DNA of 64,000 nt from Auriscalpium vulgare (taxonomy: Eukaryota; Basidiomycota; Agaricomycetes; Russulales; Auriscalpiaceae), in NCBI GenBank assembly GCA_019915015.1, contig JAHBBC010000003.1:1736001-1800000 (forward strand), given 5' to 3'. The notes under the pieces were generated by a model, which saw nothing but the letters and a program-made list of their open reading frames with translations, did not search any database and was not told the origin of the DNA. Positions 24,373 to 35,866 of this stretch are shown here, one piece after another. Positions within the stretch are counted from its first letter, which is position 1; each line of letters opens with the position of its first letter. The translations under genes and the position numbers were made by a program.

Positions 24373-25624
24373 ATGTCGTCAGCGCCCGACCCTATTCTAG
24401 CCCGTCCGCCTGGGAGCTGCTGTGTCGTCGGCTTCAAGCACACCGGAGAACCCGCCGGCGTATGTGAGGCCTTTGACGGGATGAACACGTACGTCGCGCT
24501 GCCGCCCCAGGCTGCGGACAAGTACGAGCACATCTTGTTCTACTTCGCGGACGTCTTCAGCCCGCTGCATATCAACAACCAGCTACTAGCAGACACCTTT
24601 GCGTCCAAAGGTGCGCGTTTACTCCCCATCCAAATTGCAATATGTCTGCCGGTGGGTACTGATGAAATGTGGTGGGCTGTAGGTTACCTTGTCCTCGCAC
24701 CGGACTACTTCGAGGGCGACCCGGTTTACCCGTACTTGGACGAAAACCCTGACTTTGACATCATGGGCTGGCTGCAGCCCAAGCGTATCAAGGCTGATGC
24801 GATGGTCCCACCGTGGATCGCCGCGGCAAAGGCACGGTATGGTGCGTTCATGTCTTGCCCCTGCGCACCTCACAGTGTGATTCTAACCTCCCGTTTTCGG
24901 AAGGTACTCCTACCGCGAAGTACGCCGCCGTGGGTGCGCTTCTGGATTCATCCTTGCCTTCAACGGATAGCTAAGTATGCGAACCGTGGTATCAGGATAC
25001 TGCTTTGGTGCGCCCGACGTGATGAGGCTCGTTTCTGGGGATGAAGTCACTGCCGGTTCGACAGCTTTATTCCCCCTTTCTTCGTCTCGATATACTGAGA
25101 CTGACACAGGTGCGCTTGTCCATCCGGCTCTCCTGGATGAGAGCCACTTCAAGAACGCCAAGAGTGTGCCAAGTTTCCATTTGCCCTTCCGATCTTGTTC
25201 ACTCACGACTCGGAACTGCCCTGACAGAGCCCTTGTTCCTTTCAGTCAACGGTCAGTGGGGCTGTCTCTTGTAATCCCGTCCGTTTCGCGTGGCTCATTT
25301 CCTTCTTTCTCTAAACCTATAGATGACTGGGTATTTCCTCAAGCGGCGCGCCATCGTGCGGAGGTACTCCTCACGGAAGCGAAGGCCGTGCACCATGTCC
25401 AGTGCTTCGTAGGCTTCCCGCACGGCTTCGCCGCGCGCGGGCGGCTCGACAATACGATCCACAGTGTGTTGTCTTTGTCCCTTATATATAACTGTGTGGA
25501 TGGCTTACGGAGAGCTCTAGGGTGGGCGAAGGAGCAAAGCGCTGACGGTGTTGCATCGTGGTTTGACCAGTGGCTCAAGAACGACGCTTCTTTTGAAATG
25601 TTCGAGCTCGACCACCTCGTATAG
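24373..25624 (+). CDS. Dienelactone-hydrolase family protein, copy 1
   Basis: Alpha/beta-hydrolase of about 265 residues, predicted cytosolic; family members open lactone or ester bonds of ring-cleavage products. Start MSSAPDPILARPPGSCC. The second exon gives YLVLAPDYFEGDPVYPYL. The Cys-Asp-His triad is visible: Cys about residue 145 in VGYCFGA (Gly-x-Cys-x-Gly, split by an intron after the Gly), Asp in DDWVFPQAARHRAE (about 190), His in CFVGFPHGFAARG (about 222). Ends FEMFELDHLV. Seven or so short introns. Tandem with copy 2, about 740 bp apart. Confidence 0.9.
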
Positions 25625-25862
25625 ATTGTGTACGTCTGTGCTCATCATGCCCTTCTTGTGATAACATGTCATGTGATATCAGATGATAGCCAGTGTAATC
25701 GCTGTCGGTGCTCTTGGACATTGTTGACGGTGGTGGCCTTTGAGCACAAGACCACGTCAATGGCGAACTTGAACTTGATGAACTTGACGGTTGCCGCAAT
25801 GCCGAAAGCGTGCCGCCACACAGCTGACAAGCGCCCGTACCAGCGCTTAACTACTGACGTCC

Positions 25863-26085
25863 ATGTTCTTGACATGTTCGCTACCTCTCCAGGGCCTTGA
25901 TACCCTATCTCAGACTCAGAGCAACACCGCAACGCTCTGGTCTTGCTATATGCTTTGCCTCGGGGAGTCCGCGCACCACTACGGATTTAAATGTCACCTA
26001 GGACGCGGTATCCACAGACCCGCGTCTACTAGGTCTATACGGCATCGCTGGGTCTCCGACTCGGAGCACCTGTGCTCCCAGAGTT
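25863..26085 (+). pseudogene. Decayed copy of exon 1 of the small putative mitochondrial gene at 40557
   Basis: Sequence from about 25863 to 26085 aligns by eye with 40557-40770, the first exon of the gene at 40557. Shared stretches include ATCTCAGACTCAGAG, CTCTGGTCTTGCTA, GACGCGGTATC, CAGACCCGCGTC and CGCTGGG(T/C)CTCCGACTCG. The copy has small indels and a TAG where the parent codes Trp in PPWVYTA, so it cannot be translated. The later exons of the parent are absent. It sits between the two tandem hydrolases, just upstream of the duplicated promoter modules of copy 2. Confidence 0.8.
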
Positions 26086-26100
26086 CTCCGTACTACGTCG

Positions 26101-26365
26101 GGGATTAGCCTACACCTGAGTCAGGGTACTTCTTTTTCTTACTCAGGCTGGTGCGCTATACTTGGCCTCTAGTTCAATAGAATGCTACATGCACCTGTGC
26201 TTTCAGTTCTCCGTACATCGGGGATTAGCTTGCAGCTGATTCAGGTCAGGACACTCCTTCTCCTTACTGACATCTTCTCCCATTCAATTGAATGCTATAT
26301 GTACAGGCTGTGCTTTTAGTTCTCCGTATACGGGTCCCATCGCTCCCTCGTCTTACCCGTATACC
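26101..26365 (+). repeat. Duplicated promoter module upstream of hydrolase copy 2
   Basis: Two successive copies of a module run GGGGATTAGC...TTACT(C/G)A... then GAATGCTA(C/T)ATG...GTGCTTT(C/T)AGTTCTCCGTA. The first starts at about 26099 and the second at about 26218. A single related copy precedes hydrolase copy 1 (about 24109-24372). The copy nearest the ATG retains the CTCGTCTTACCC sequence found just before both start codons. Confidence 0.65.
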
Positions 26366-27608
26366 ATGTCGTCAGCGCCTGACCCTGTCCTCGCGCGTCC
26401 GCCTGGAAGCTGCTGTGCCGTCGGCTTCAAGCACATCGGAGAACCTGCCGGCGTATGTGAGCTCTTCGGCGGGATGAACACGTACGTCGCGCGGCCGCAG
26501 GCAGCAGACAAGTATGAGCACATCTTATTCTACTTCGCGGACGTCTTCGGCCCGCTACATATCAATAACCAGCTACTCGCAGACACGCTCGCGTCCAAAG
26601 GTGCGTATTTTTTTCCTATCAATGCTTTGCAGCATTTCCCGGTGGGTACTCATGGGATGTGGTGGGCTATAGGTTACCTTGTCCTCGCACCGGACTACTT
26701 CGAGGGCGACCCGGTTTATCCGTACTTGCACGAGAATCATGACTTTGACGTCACGGGTTGGCTGCAGCCCAAGCGTATCAAGGCCGATGCGATGGTCCCA
26801 CCGTGGATCGCCGCGGCAAAGGCACAGTATGGTACGTTCAGGTCTTGCCCCTGTGCACATCATAGCGTGATTCTGACATTTTCGGAAGGTAATCCAACAG
26901 CGAAGTACGCCGCCGTGGGTGCGCTTATGTTTTCATTTTTTGCCTTCAACGGATAGCTAAGTATGCGAACCGTGGTATCAGGATACTGCTTTGGTGCGCT
27001 CGACGTGATGAGGCTCGTTTCTGGTGATGAAGTCACCGCCGGTGCGACAGCTTCGTGCACTCTTCTTTCGTCTCGATATACTGAGACTGCCGCAGGTGCC
27101 CTTGTCCATCCGGCACTCCTGAATGAGAGTCACTTCAGGGACGCCAAGAGTGCGTCAAGTTTTCATCTGTCCTCTCATCCTGTTCACTCACAAGCTGCCC
27201 TGGCAGGACCCTTGTTTCTCTCAGTCAACGGTCAGTAGGCTGTCTCTTGTGACTCCTTCCGTTTCCCGGTGACTCATACTTTCACACACACTCTCACTGA
27301 TACTACAGATGACTTCATCTTTCCACAAGCGGCGCGCCATCGTGCGGAGGCACTCCTCACGGAAGCGAAGACCGTGCACCATGTTCAGTGCTTCGTAGGC
27401 TTCCCGCACGGCTTCGCCGCGCGCGGGAGGCTCGACAATACCATCCACAGTGCGTTGTATTTGTCTCTTTTATGTCACTGTGTGGATGGCTTACAGAGAA
27501 CTAGGGTGGGCGAAGGAGCAGAGCGCTGACGGTGTTGCATCGTGGTTTGACCAGTGGCTCAAGAACGACGCTGCTTTCGAAATGTTCGAGCTCGTACACG
27601 TCATATAG
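26366..27608 (+). CDS. Dienelactone-hydrolase family protein, copy 2
   Basis: Close tandem paralogue of copy 1, with the same exon structure. Start MSSAPDPVLARPPGSCC; second exon YLVLAPDYFEGDPVYPYL; nucleophile Cys in VGYCFGALD; Asp in DDFIFPQAARHRAE; His in CFVGFPHGFAARG. Ends FEMFELVHVI. Intron sequences are also largely shared with copy 1, which points to a fairly recent duplication. Predicted cytosolic ester or lactone hydrolase. The gene is convergent with a third family member on the minus strand, with only about 146 bp between stop codons. Confidence 0.9.
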
Positions 27609-27754
27609 ATTGTATGTGCCGTGTCTGTGCTCATCATTCCCTTCTTGCGAAGACACTCTATGTGATCATAAATAACAACCAGCAAATACAATGCTACTTG
27701 AGTCCATATATATGCCAAACGCGAAGAATTGAACGGTCAGCTAGCATCGGTCTC

Positions 27755-28909
27755 TCACTTGCAGAATCGGTCAAACCACGCGATGACGGTGCTCGCGCAC
27801 ATCTCCTTGGCCCATCCTGCATATCCCAATACATAAGATAACGTCAATTCTCTGAGCGTGTCGACACTTACGTTCATGTGGCACGTCCGGATTTCCGCGG
27901 ATTGCGAATCCGTGCGCGACACCCGAGAAGACCTGGATGTGGTACTGAGCTTGAACCTGCACAAGGAGGTCCTCCGCGCGGTGGCGCGCCGTGCGGTCGA
28001 AGGTAAAATCAGATTCTGACATGTTGGTCAGAACGGCTGGACGACTGGGTGTGTCTGTTAGAAGCGTACCGGCACAGGAAAGTAAGAGCGGCTCTGCGAG
28101 AGACAAAATATGTCAGGGCATGCCATGGTAAGTATCAATTCACGACATACTCTTCACGGCGAGGAACTGCTCCTCGGTAATGTACGCTGGATGCGCAAAG
28201 GCAGCTATGAGAGCAGTGAGACATGAATCAATGTGCTCGCTCAAGCTTGCTTGCTTACCTGCTGTGATCCAATCCATGGATGCGCTGTCTAGGGCGTCGT
28301 AGCCACCAAAGCAGTGTCCTGATAGTCTAGAGGTGATATTTCAACAATCACTCATTGAGCAGGTAACATACCGACTGCCGCGTAGTTGGTCGTCGGCGTA
28401 CCTGTAGATACACAGACACGTTACAAGTCAGCAATGCACGCTACTGATAGGACAACCACTCACCGAAACGTGCTCTCACAGCGTCATTCCACGGCCCAAT
28501 CAGCTGATCGGCGCGCTTGCGCTTCTGCATACCCCATTCCAGGAGGTTAAAGCCCGGCTTTCCCCTGTTCAGGAAAACGGGGTCGCCCTCTGTGAAGTCC
28601 GGTGCCACAACGAAGTACCCTGCCAGACCGTCATTTCCAGTCCCCGAAGCTAAAAGACTGAATTATCCCACCGTTTGATGCAAAAAAATCCGCAATGAGC
28701 TTGTTATTGTTGTAGAATGGTCCAAACACGTCCGGGTAGAAGAGGATGATGCGCTCGTAGCGACCCTGCTTGCCGCTCGGCGGATACGAGACGTAGGTTT
28801 GGATACCTGCGAGCTCGTCCTCAGCACCATTGGCGTCGCCAGTGTGGTGGACTGTGCGAACACAGCAGTCGCCGAGGCCGGATGCGAGGGGGTTTCCGAG
28901 GGATGACAT
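27755..28909 (-). CDS. Dienelactone-hydrolase family protein, copy 3 (diverged)
   Basis: Same family but more diverged than copies 1 and 2. Start MSSLGNPLASGLGDCC at 28909. Exons read ERIILFYPDVFGPFYNNNKL, YFVVAPDFTEGDPVFLNRG, RADQLIGPWNDAVRARFG, then the nucleophile elbow GHCFGGYDALDSASMDW, AFAHPAYITEEQFLAVKEPL, SESDFTFDRTARHRAEDLL (candidate Asp), and FSGVAHGFAIRG (His). Ends AWFDRFCK at 27755. A segment after EPLLLSC is longer than in the other copies. All splice sites I checked are GT-AG. Confidence 0.87.
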
Positions 28910-29574
28910 GCTGTAGTTCTGAGTTATGCCAACCACCCAACGAGTCAGTCGCCCTTATATACCCTGGGCTGACGTTGCTCAGGGTAGAGTACCATTCCAA
29001 TCAACACTGCGCACTATGTCGAGTGGTGCAGAGATGCTACGTGAGCAATAACAGCAAACCGAGATAGGCGCTTGGCGCCCATATACACCACTGTCAAAGC
29101 TGCGGCATCCTTGTCAGCGCTGCGGGCGCGCTGGGAAGGCTTTTGAGTCAGCGTTATGGATGCGGAGAACGCAATTTCACAAGCTACCAATCGAGAAGGC
29201 AATGCTATGACACCCATGGCAGGTTCGCTATGAGAACGCCTTTATGAGCAATATAGTAGATCATGATGGTGTGAAGCCAGGCATCTAACAACAAGTTGGC
29301 CAGTGCCACTGTGGAACGGTCGCATCAAATTCCCTGTAAACATCGTTGGATGACACAGTGGAGACTCGTAACTCACAGCTATACTGCGCAATATCGAGAC
29401 AACAACTTCCCAGTCGGCGAGCTGTGCTACGAGATGAAATATTCCAAGGGAGAGGCCAAAACGAAGGCGGGGACACTGTGACTATAGTCTATCATAGTGA
29501 GGTACGGACAGCGAGCAGCGTGGGAAGACTGTTTCGCAGGCCCTTGACTCTCGACGCTACACTTGCAACAGGCT
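28910..29574. other. Intergenic region between hydrolase copy 3 and PRP2
   Basis: About 665 bases between divergent genes. No TATA box or gene was identified; both promoters must lie here. Confidence 0.4.
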
Positions 29575-32500
29575 ATGCCCTCCGATATCGAGCGCTATAT
29601 ATCGGACAATGCTCTTGAGGTGGGGAACCTGTTCACTGCATGGGTGAAGCCGCTAACTCTCGTGCTAAGTTCTTCGGCCTTTCCGACAGAAGCATAGTCG
29701 AATTTGTACTCGCGTCAGGTCCGTCGTACCTCACATTGCGTCTTTGCGCTCTCTCACATGGCTCTGCAGCGTCCAAATCCAAGACTCCTGATGCTCTATT
29801 CTCTTCCCTTCACGCTGCTGGCCTTCCAGACAGTCCCGCTGCCCATTCATTCATAAGTCAAGTCTATGCGCAAGCGCCTCGGAAACACAAACACAAGCGC
29901 GTCTCGGACTCATCTCACAAGCAGGCTGAGAAGGAAGCGAAAGCTCTACGCGCGCAGCAATTTTCCTTTGTTCTCGATGACGATGCAGGATCGAGTGTGG
30001 TCAAGGAGGTGAAGAAGTCGAGAAGTTCCACGAATGACAAGAAGGACCGCGACCGACATACGCGGAAACGGGAGTCGGACGCGCGGGAGTGGGAGAGCGA
30101 CGAAGAGGAACGGGCTGGGAAGCGGCGGAAAGGGGATGAGGACAATGCACGGAGGCAGGATGACGGTTCGGACGAGGACATGGGAGGACCTATCGAGGAC
30201 GAGGCGGAGCGGAGAGAGAGGGAGCGTCTCGAGGACTTGCGGGAGCGAGACGAGTTTGCGGAGCGGATGAAGACGAAGGACAAGGAAAAGGCCAAGAAGG
30301 TGGTGGAGGACCGCTCGTCCAAGAAGAACGCAGGGGCTGCAGCAGAGGCTGCAGAACGGCGGAAGCTCGCTGACGATGCCAACGCGCGCGAGACGGCCAT
30401 GCCCTCCCTCCGAGAACACTCACGACAGGAGTACCTCACGAAGCGCGAGCTGCAGCAGGTCGAGCTCTTGCGCAAGGAGATCGCGGACGACGAGGCACTC
30501 TTCCGCGGTATGCGCATCTCCAAGCGCGAGCAGCGGGACCTGGACCAGAAGAGGGAAGTGCTCCGGCTCGTCGAGGAGCGGCTCAAGATCAACGACAAGT
30601 GGGACGGGTACATGCTCCCCGAGGACTACATCACGGAGCAGGGCAAGATCGACAAGAAGCGCAAGGAGAACGTGCTGTACCAGCGCTACGAAGATGCGAA
30701 GCCCAAGGATGACCAGTTCGTTACTGACGTCGACCAGTGGGAGGCGAGTCAGACGAAGCATAGCACGTTCAAGACAGGTGCGATGGACAAGAAGGAGATT
30801 GTGGAGGACTACGATTATGTCTTTGACGAGAGTCAGACAATCAAGTTCGTCATGGAGAGCACGCTTGGCGGCGAAGGGCACATGACTGCGGCGGACAAGC
30901 TCCTCAAGCAGCAGATCGATGAGGCCGAGAGGCGAGGTGAGTTCCTCCTCATAAATACCGCTGCAGGGCTTCACTGAACGGTATATACAGCCCAGACTAT
31001 CGACGACACCCGAAAGTCCCTGCCCATCTACACATACCGCGAACAGCTCCTCGAAGCAATCAAGGAGCACCAGGTTCTCATCGTTGTCGCGGAAACAGGG
31101 TCCGGCAAGACTACGCAGCTCCCGCAATACCTCCACGAAGCGGGCTATACTGCCGGCGGCATGAAGGTCGGGTGTACGCAGCCGCGTCGCGTCGCTGCGA
31201 TGTCAGTCGCCGCGCGCGTAGCGGAGGAGATGGGCACGAAGGTCGGGTACGAGGTCGGATACTCCATCCGCTTCGAGGACGCGACGAGCGACAAGACGGT
31301 GCTTAAGTACATGACCGACGGCATGCTGCTTCGTGAGTTCTTGACCGAGCCGGATTTGGCAGGGTACTCAGCGCTCATCATTGATGAGGCGCATGAAAGG
31401 ACGCTGAGTACAGATATCCTTTTTGCTCTGGTCAAGGTATGTGGTCATTTTTCAGCGCATAGAGGCAACCATTTACGCCGGATTTGATAGGACATCGCCC
31501 GCTTCCGACCTGAGCTGCGGCTTCTCATTTCGAGCGCGACCATGGACGCCGAAAAGTTCAGCGAGTACTTCGACGACGCTCCGGTTTTCTATGGTACGTG
31601 GTATGCAGTTTATGCCCTTTCAAGTAGGACTAATGTCCAGGGCTCTAGTGCCTGGTCGCCGATATCCCGTCGACATCCACTACACGCCTCAGCCCGAAGC
31701 CAACTACCTGCATGCCGCAATTACCACTGTGTTCCAGATACACACAACGCAACCAAAAGGTGACATCCTCGTATTTTTTACAGTATGTCTTTTGCTATCT
31801 AGTCGTTACGCGCTTCGCTCATGAGCTTTTCGTGTAGGGCCAAGACGAAATCGAAGCGGCACAAGAGAATCTGACTGAGACTGCGCGCGCCCTAGGCAAC
31901 AAGATCGCGGAGCTCATCATCTGTCCAATTTACGCCAATCTCCCCAGCGACATGCAGGCGAAGATCTTCGAGCCAACACCAGAAGGTGCTCGCAAGGTTG
32001 TGCTCGCGACGAACATCGCCGAAACGTCGATCACAATTGATGGTGTAGTCTTCGTCATCGACCCTGGTTTTGTGAAGCAGAACTCGTATAACCCTCGGAC
32101 AGGGATGTCGAGCTTGGTCGTTGTACCGGTGAGCACTCTCCGCTAGTTTTGTGCAACTACCAGCCGCTTACAATCGCATTCTCAGTGTTCCAGAGCGTCA
32201 GCAAATCAACGAGCAGGCCGTGCAGGACGTGTTGGTCCAGGGAAGGCTTTCCGCCTATATACAAAGTGGGCCTATACGAACGAGCTTGAAGCAAACACCG
32301 TGCCTGAGATTCAACGTACAAATCTCGGAATGGTCGTACTCTTGCTGAAGTCGCTAGGTATCAACGATCTCATCGGCTTCGAGTTCATGGACCCACCACC
32401 AGGCGAAACCCTTATGCGCGCTCTCGAGCTGCTCTACGCCCTAGGTGCTCTCAACGACAAGGGCGAGCTGACGAAGCTTGGGCGCCGTATGGCCGAGTTC

Positions 32501-33309
32501 CCTGTTGATCCTATGCTCTCCAAGGCGATCATTGCGAGTGAGAACTACTCTTGCACCGACGAAGTCCTCACGATCATTGCCATGCTTTCTGAGTCTTCGT
32601 CGCTGTTCTACCGGCCGAAGGACAAGAAATTGCACGCGGACCAAGCGCGGCAGAACTTCGTGCGCGCTGGCGGGGACCACTTCACCCTGCTCAACGTGTG
32701 GGAGCAATGGGCGGAGACGAACTACTCGCAACAGTTCTGCTACGAACAGTTCTTGCAGTACAAGAGCCTGTGTCGGGCGCGCGATATTCGCGACCAACTA
32801 GCCGGCCTCTGCGAGCGTGTGGAAGTAGTGGTCGAGAGCAACCCGAACACCAACGACATCACACCAATACAGAAGGCGCTCACTGCGGGATATTTCTACA
32901 ATACGGTGAGCGCTACTGAGTCCTTGGATGTGCGCCGACATATGCTAATGGATCTTCAGGCACAACTGCAAAAGAGCGGAGACTCGTATCGCACGCTCAA
33001 GACCAACCAGACGGTGTACATCCATCCTTCTTCAGGTTTGTTCCAGCATCAGCCGCCAGTGAGGGCGTTGATGTACTACGAGCTTGTCATGACGTCGAAG
33101 TCCTATTTGCGGCAAGTCATGGAAATCAAGCCCTCATGGTTGCTCGAGGGTGCGTCTCCACACATCCGTCACACCTTGATTCCATACTGACCTAGATTTT
33201 CAAAGTCGCCCCTCATTACTTCAAGCCTGCCGACCTGGAGCAGCTGGCGGGTGGAGAGAAAAAGATGCCCAATGCGAAGGCAGCCGGAGCATCTGCGATC
33301 ACGTCATAG
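29575..33309 (+). CDS. DEAH-box spliceosomal RNA helicase PRP2/DHX16-like
   Basis: ATP-dependent RNA helicase that remodels the activated spliceosome before the first splicing step. Start [15 protein letters not shown] at 29575 in a tiny first exon; the next exon reads [17 protein letters not shown] long charged N-terminal part follows ([40 protein letters not shown]). Helicase motifs: [14 protein letters not shown], Ia [79 protein letters not shown]. Then the winged-helix/ratchet and OB-fold parts (YFYNT; THLK-equivalent region; [18 protein letters not shown]). Ends AAGASAITS. The [20 protein letters not shown] segment matches the Prp2/DHX16 branch. About eight short introns. Confidence 0.93.
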
Positions 33310-33824
33310 TGTTGCTCTCATGGTTTACCAGCGTCGCTGTCTTTGTCGCTGTCTTTTCTGTATCTGTATCATTCACTATCGTTTGTGTATTCGCAGCCCT
33401 ACTACTCGTCCACCCTATAGTACTTCAACTTCAAATACTCGCGCAACGCGGCAGAGAACGCGGTCACGTGATGTTTTGCGCCCACGAACGCGTCGCGAGG
33501 CACAGCCGGCAAGCGCCGATAACTCCTACAAAGCAACGGCGACCACCTACACGGGGACAGAACCCTCGCCTGCGCTCAAGAAGAGTTGGGGCCGAACTGG
33601 GTGAGGAGAACTCAGCACTACAGCTCGGGCTCCTCAATTCTCGCATCTCATCTGAAGAGCTGCTCCGGGGCAGGTGTATTTGAACAGCTGATTTTTTTTT
33701 CATCTCCTCGTCGTTAATTTCTCCTCAATAAGATTGTACAGGAAACCCGTACATGTGAGCATCCCACAAACCTGACTTGCGTGACGATCTCCTGACGACC
33801 TATGACAGTACCTCAGCTACCACT
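33310..33824. other. Intergenic region
   Basis: About 515 bases. Overlapping short frames but nothing gene-like; ends in the 5' untranslated region of the next gene. Confidence 0.4.
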
Positions 33825-35120
33825 ATGCCTTCTTCCGCATCGTCATCAGCTCAGCCCAGCACACTGTCTCATAACTTTCTGAAGAGGCTTCGCGCTGAAA
33901 GCATCACGTCCAGCGAAAACGGCAACCAAGGAAACTCACCCAGCGCCAGCAAGCGCGCTCGCCCCGATCCCTACTTCACCCTCCCTCCCCCGACGACTCA
34001 GTACATCACGCTCTACATCATGCTGATGCGCTTCAAGCGCGTCTTTCGCGTCGTAGAGGTGCCGCTCAACTACACCTTCGCGAACCTGCACACCCTCATG
34101 CAGTTTCTCTTCGGCTGGTCCGGCGACCACCTGCACGAGGCAGAGGTCTTCGACTGCGTCACGCTGCTCAAGACGCGCAAGGGCGAAATCAAGGAAGCTG
34201 GGCGTATCCCCGCGCACCAGCGCGAGCTGTCCGACTGGTATGCGGTGAACGGCACGGGACGGTTTGCACGCCAGTTCAAGGGCGAGGACCCGATGTGGAA
34301 GGTTACGACGCGCAAGCCCAGAAAGAATGAGTGGTGGGACTTGGAGGTGGAGAATAGGCTGGACGCAGAGGCGACACTGGGCGAGGTGTGGATTGTGGAC
34401 GAGAAGCAGAATCTGAGCTACCGGACGGAGGGCGACAGCTCGAACGAAGAGATTGCGATCAAGTACAAGTACGACCTCGGATGTGAGTCCTCAACGTAGC
34501 CTCAGCGGCCGATCTTTTGCTGACCTCGTCAATATATTTTCTCTCCTTAGCAACTTGGGAGGTCCACATCTCTTGCAACGACGAAAACACCTTTGTGACC
34601 AAAGCCGTGGCACTGGCCTCTAACCTGCCGGTCATCGTTAAAGCTAATGGCGCGGAACGCTTGCTCATCATGTTCGGATAGCCGAACACCGCTCACTATA
34701 CCGTAGCCTCCTCTGGAGGATCCTCCTTACCCGGAGCCGATTGTAAGTCGTCATCCAGCCTGCATTCTATTTCACCGCCTGAAAAGCCTCGCCCAACAGG
34801 AAATTGATGCGCACAAGAAGCCCATTCCTCGGCGGGACGTCTTCGCCAAGTACTGCGCGCACGAAATGACGTGCATTACGCGCGAAGACAAACTCGATGT
34901 CTGCACCGATGCGGAAGCGAAGGCTCGCCACAAGGAGAAACGTCGCCGGCGCAAGAAAAAACGACGGGAGCGGAAGGAGATCCGCGACATCCCCCTCTCA
35001 GAGGATGATTTGGACACTGAGGATGAGCAGCCGGCCGTCAGGGAAGCAGAAGCGGAAGATGACTCCACGCCTCCTGGTGAGAAGCAATTAGCGGCAGAGC
35101 ACGCTGAGGTGTTGGCGTGA
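33825..35120 (+). CDS. pRiA4b Orf3-like domain protein with a damaged splice donor
   Basis: Start MPSSASSSAQPSTLSHNFL. The domain runs YITLYIMLMRFKRVFRVVEV, NLHTLMQFLFGWSGDHLHEA and, after an intron, TWEVHISCNDENTF...NLPVIVKANGA. In this family the next expected residues are PP-E-D-like. They are found in the open exon at 34707-34742 (PPLEDPPYPEPI), and a last exon at 34800-35120 carries EIDAHKKPIPRRDVFAKYC and a Lys/Arg-rich then acidic tail. The 52-base interval 34655-34706 has intron length and a good acceptor (CCGTAG) but starts GAACGC instead of GTACGC. Read through, translation stops at 34679-34681 after NGAERLLIMFG. So either a GA-AG intron is used or the protein is truncated. Function unknown; the Lys/Arg-rich tail hints at nuclear location. 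Confidence 0.75.
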
Positions 35121-35368
35121 TTATACACGCCGTGGTATGACATTTGCTCACCTATGCAGCCCTACTGTTTGGTCTTCTCCACAACTCACACTGAAATAAT
35201 CCGATATGCCATTGATCTTGCACTAGTAATCAGTATCCTGCCCTTTTTGACAATACACACAAAATTGGATTTCCTTTTCATTTGGTTCATACAACCACGT
35301 TGCAACTGTCATACACACAGTATTCGCCTATCCGTACACTCGAATCTCGGGCCACGCACATAGAACGT

Positions 35369-35866
35369 TCATTCCGCAATCTGAACCTTCGACTGATTCA
35401 ACGATATCATGAGCGGGGCAGCTCTGCGATGATGATGAATACACCATACTTTATCGAAGGCAAAGCGGCCTTTGATCTCGACTTTGGCTTTCGGGTTAGG
35501 ATAGACCCTAAGGCAGCGTGCGTCATCGGTATAGTCACCGTTACCTCCGAAAATGAAGCCCACCATGCGACGTCGTTAATGATCTTTCCGTTCACGTTCA
35601 CGTTGCGATACTCGGCATCACTGCGCATAATTCATTACTACGGACTGAGGGATGAGCACCACGTACCCTTTGATCGGGCACACGTAGCTGGGGAGACAAT
35701 GTCAGCATCGTCTGTTGGAAGTGCAGATATTGCCGTCTTACGTGGTTTGCGATGTGACGAAGAGGTCCGTCTTGATATCCTCCACGGGGAAGTAGTGATT
35801 CCCTTCGATGAAGACAGTGTTCGTCGAATCAGCGATGACAGTCCCGTCGGCGATGACTTTGACCAT
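35369..35866 (-). CDS. DUF427 domain protein
   Basis: Small protein of roughly 100 residues from about five exons. Start MVKVIADGTVIADSTNTVFI at 35866, then EGNHYFPVEDIKTDLF, which matches the DUF427 signature (GTVIA...EGNHYFP). After introns: TYVCPIKG, AEYRNVNVNGKIINDVAW, VYPNPKAKVEIKGRFAFDK and SKVQIAE. In the family the third block is usually CPWKG; here the Trp is Ile. The fold is a small beta barrel of unknown biochemical role, found in bacteria and fungi. Exon borders are canonical GT-AG as far as I could trace. Confidence 0.85.

Noticed and set aside
23812..25044. 410-codon open frame
   Set aside because: It is the first exons of hydrolase copy 1 extended upstream and through introns; the ATG at 24373 matches copy 2 and the family N-terminus.
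5374..28909. A secondary-metabolite cluster made of the oxygenases, P450, hydrolases and MFS transporter
   Set aside because: No polyketide, peptide or terpene synthase is present, and LIA1, MRT4, DPP5 and Cwf19 lie in between.
29915..31136. Long minus-strand frames under the PRP2 gene (232 and 238 codons)
   Set aside because: Antisense shadows of a Glu/Lys/Arg-rich coding exon; Leu/Ser-rich composition and no start or splice support.
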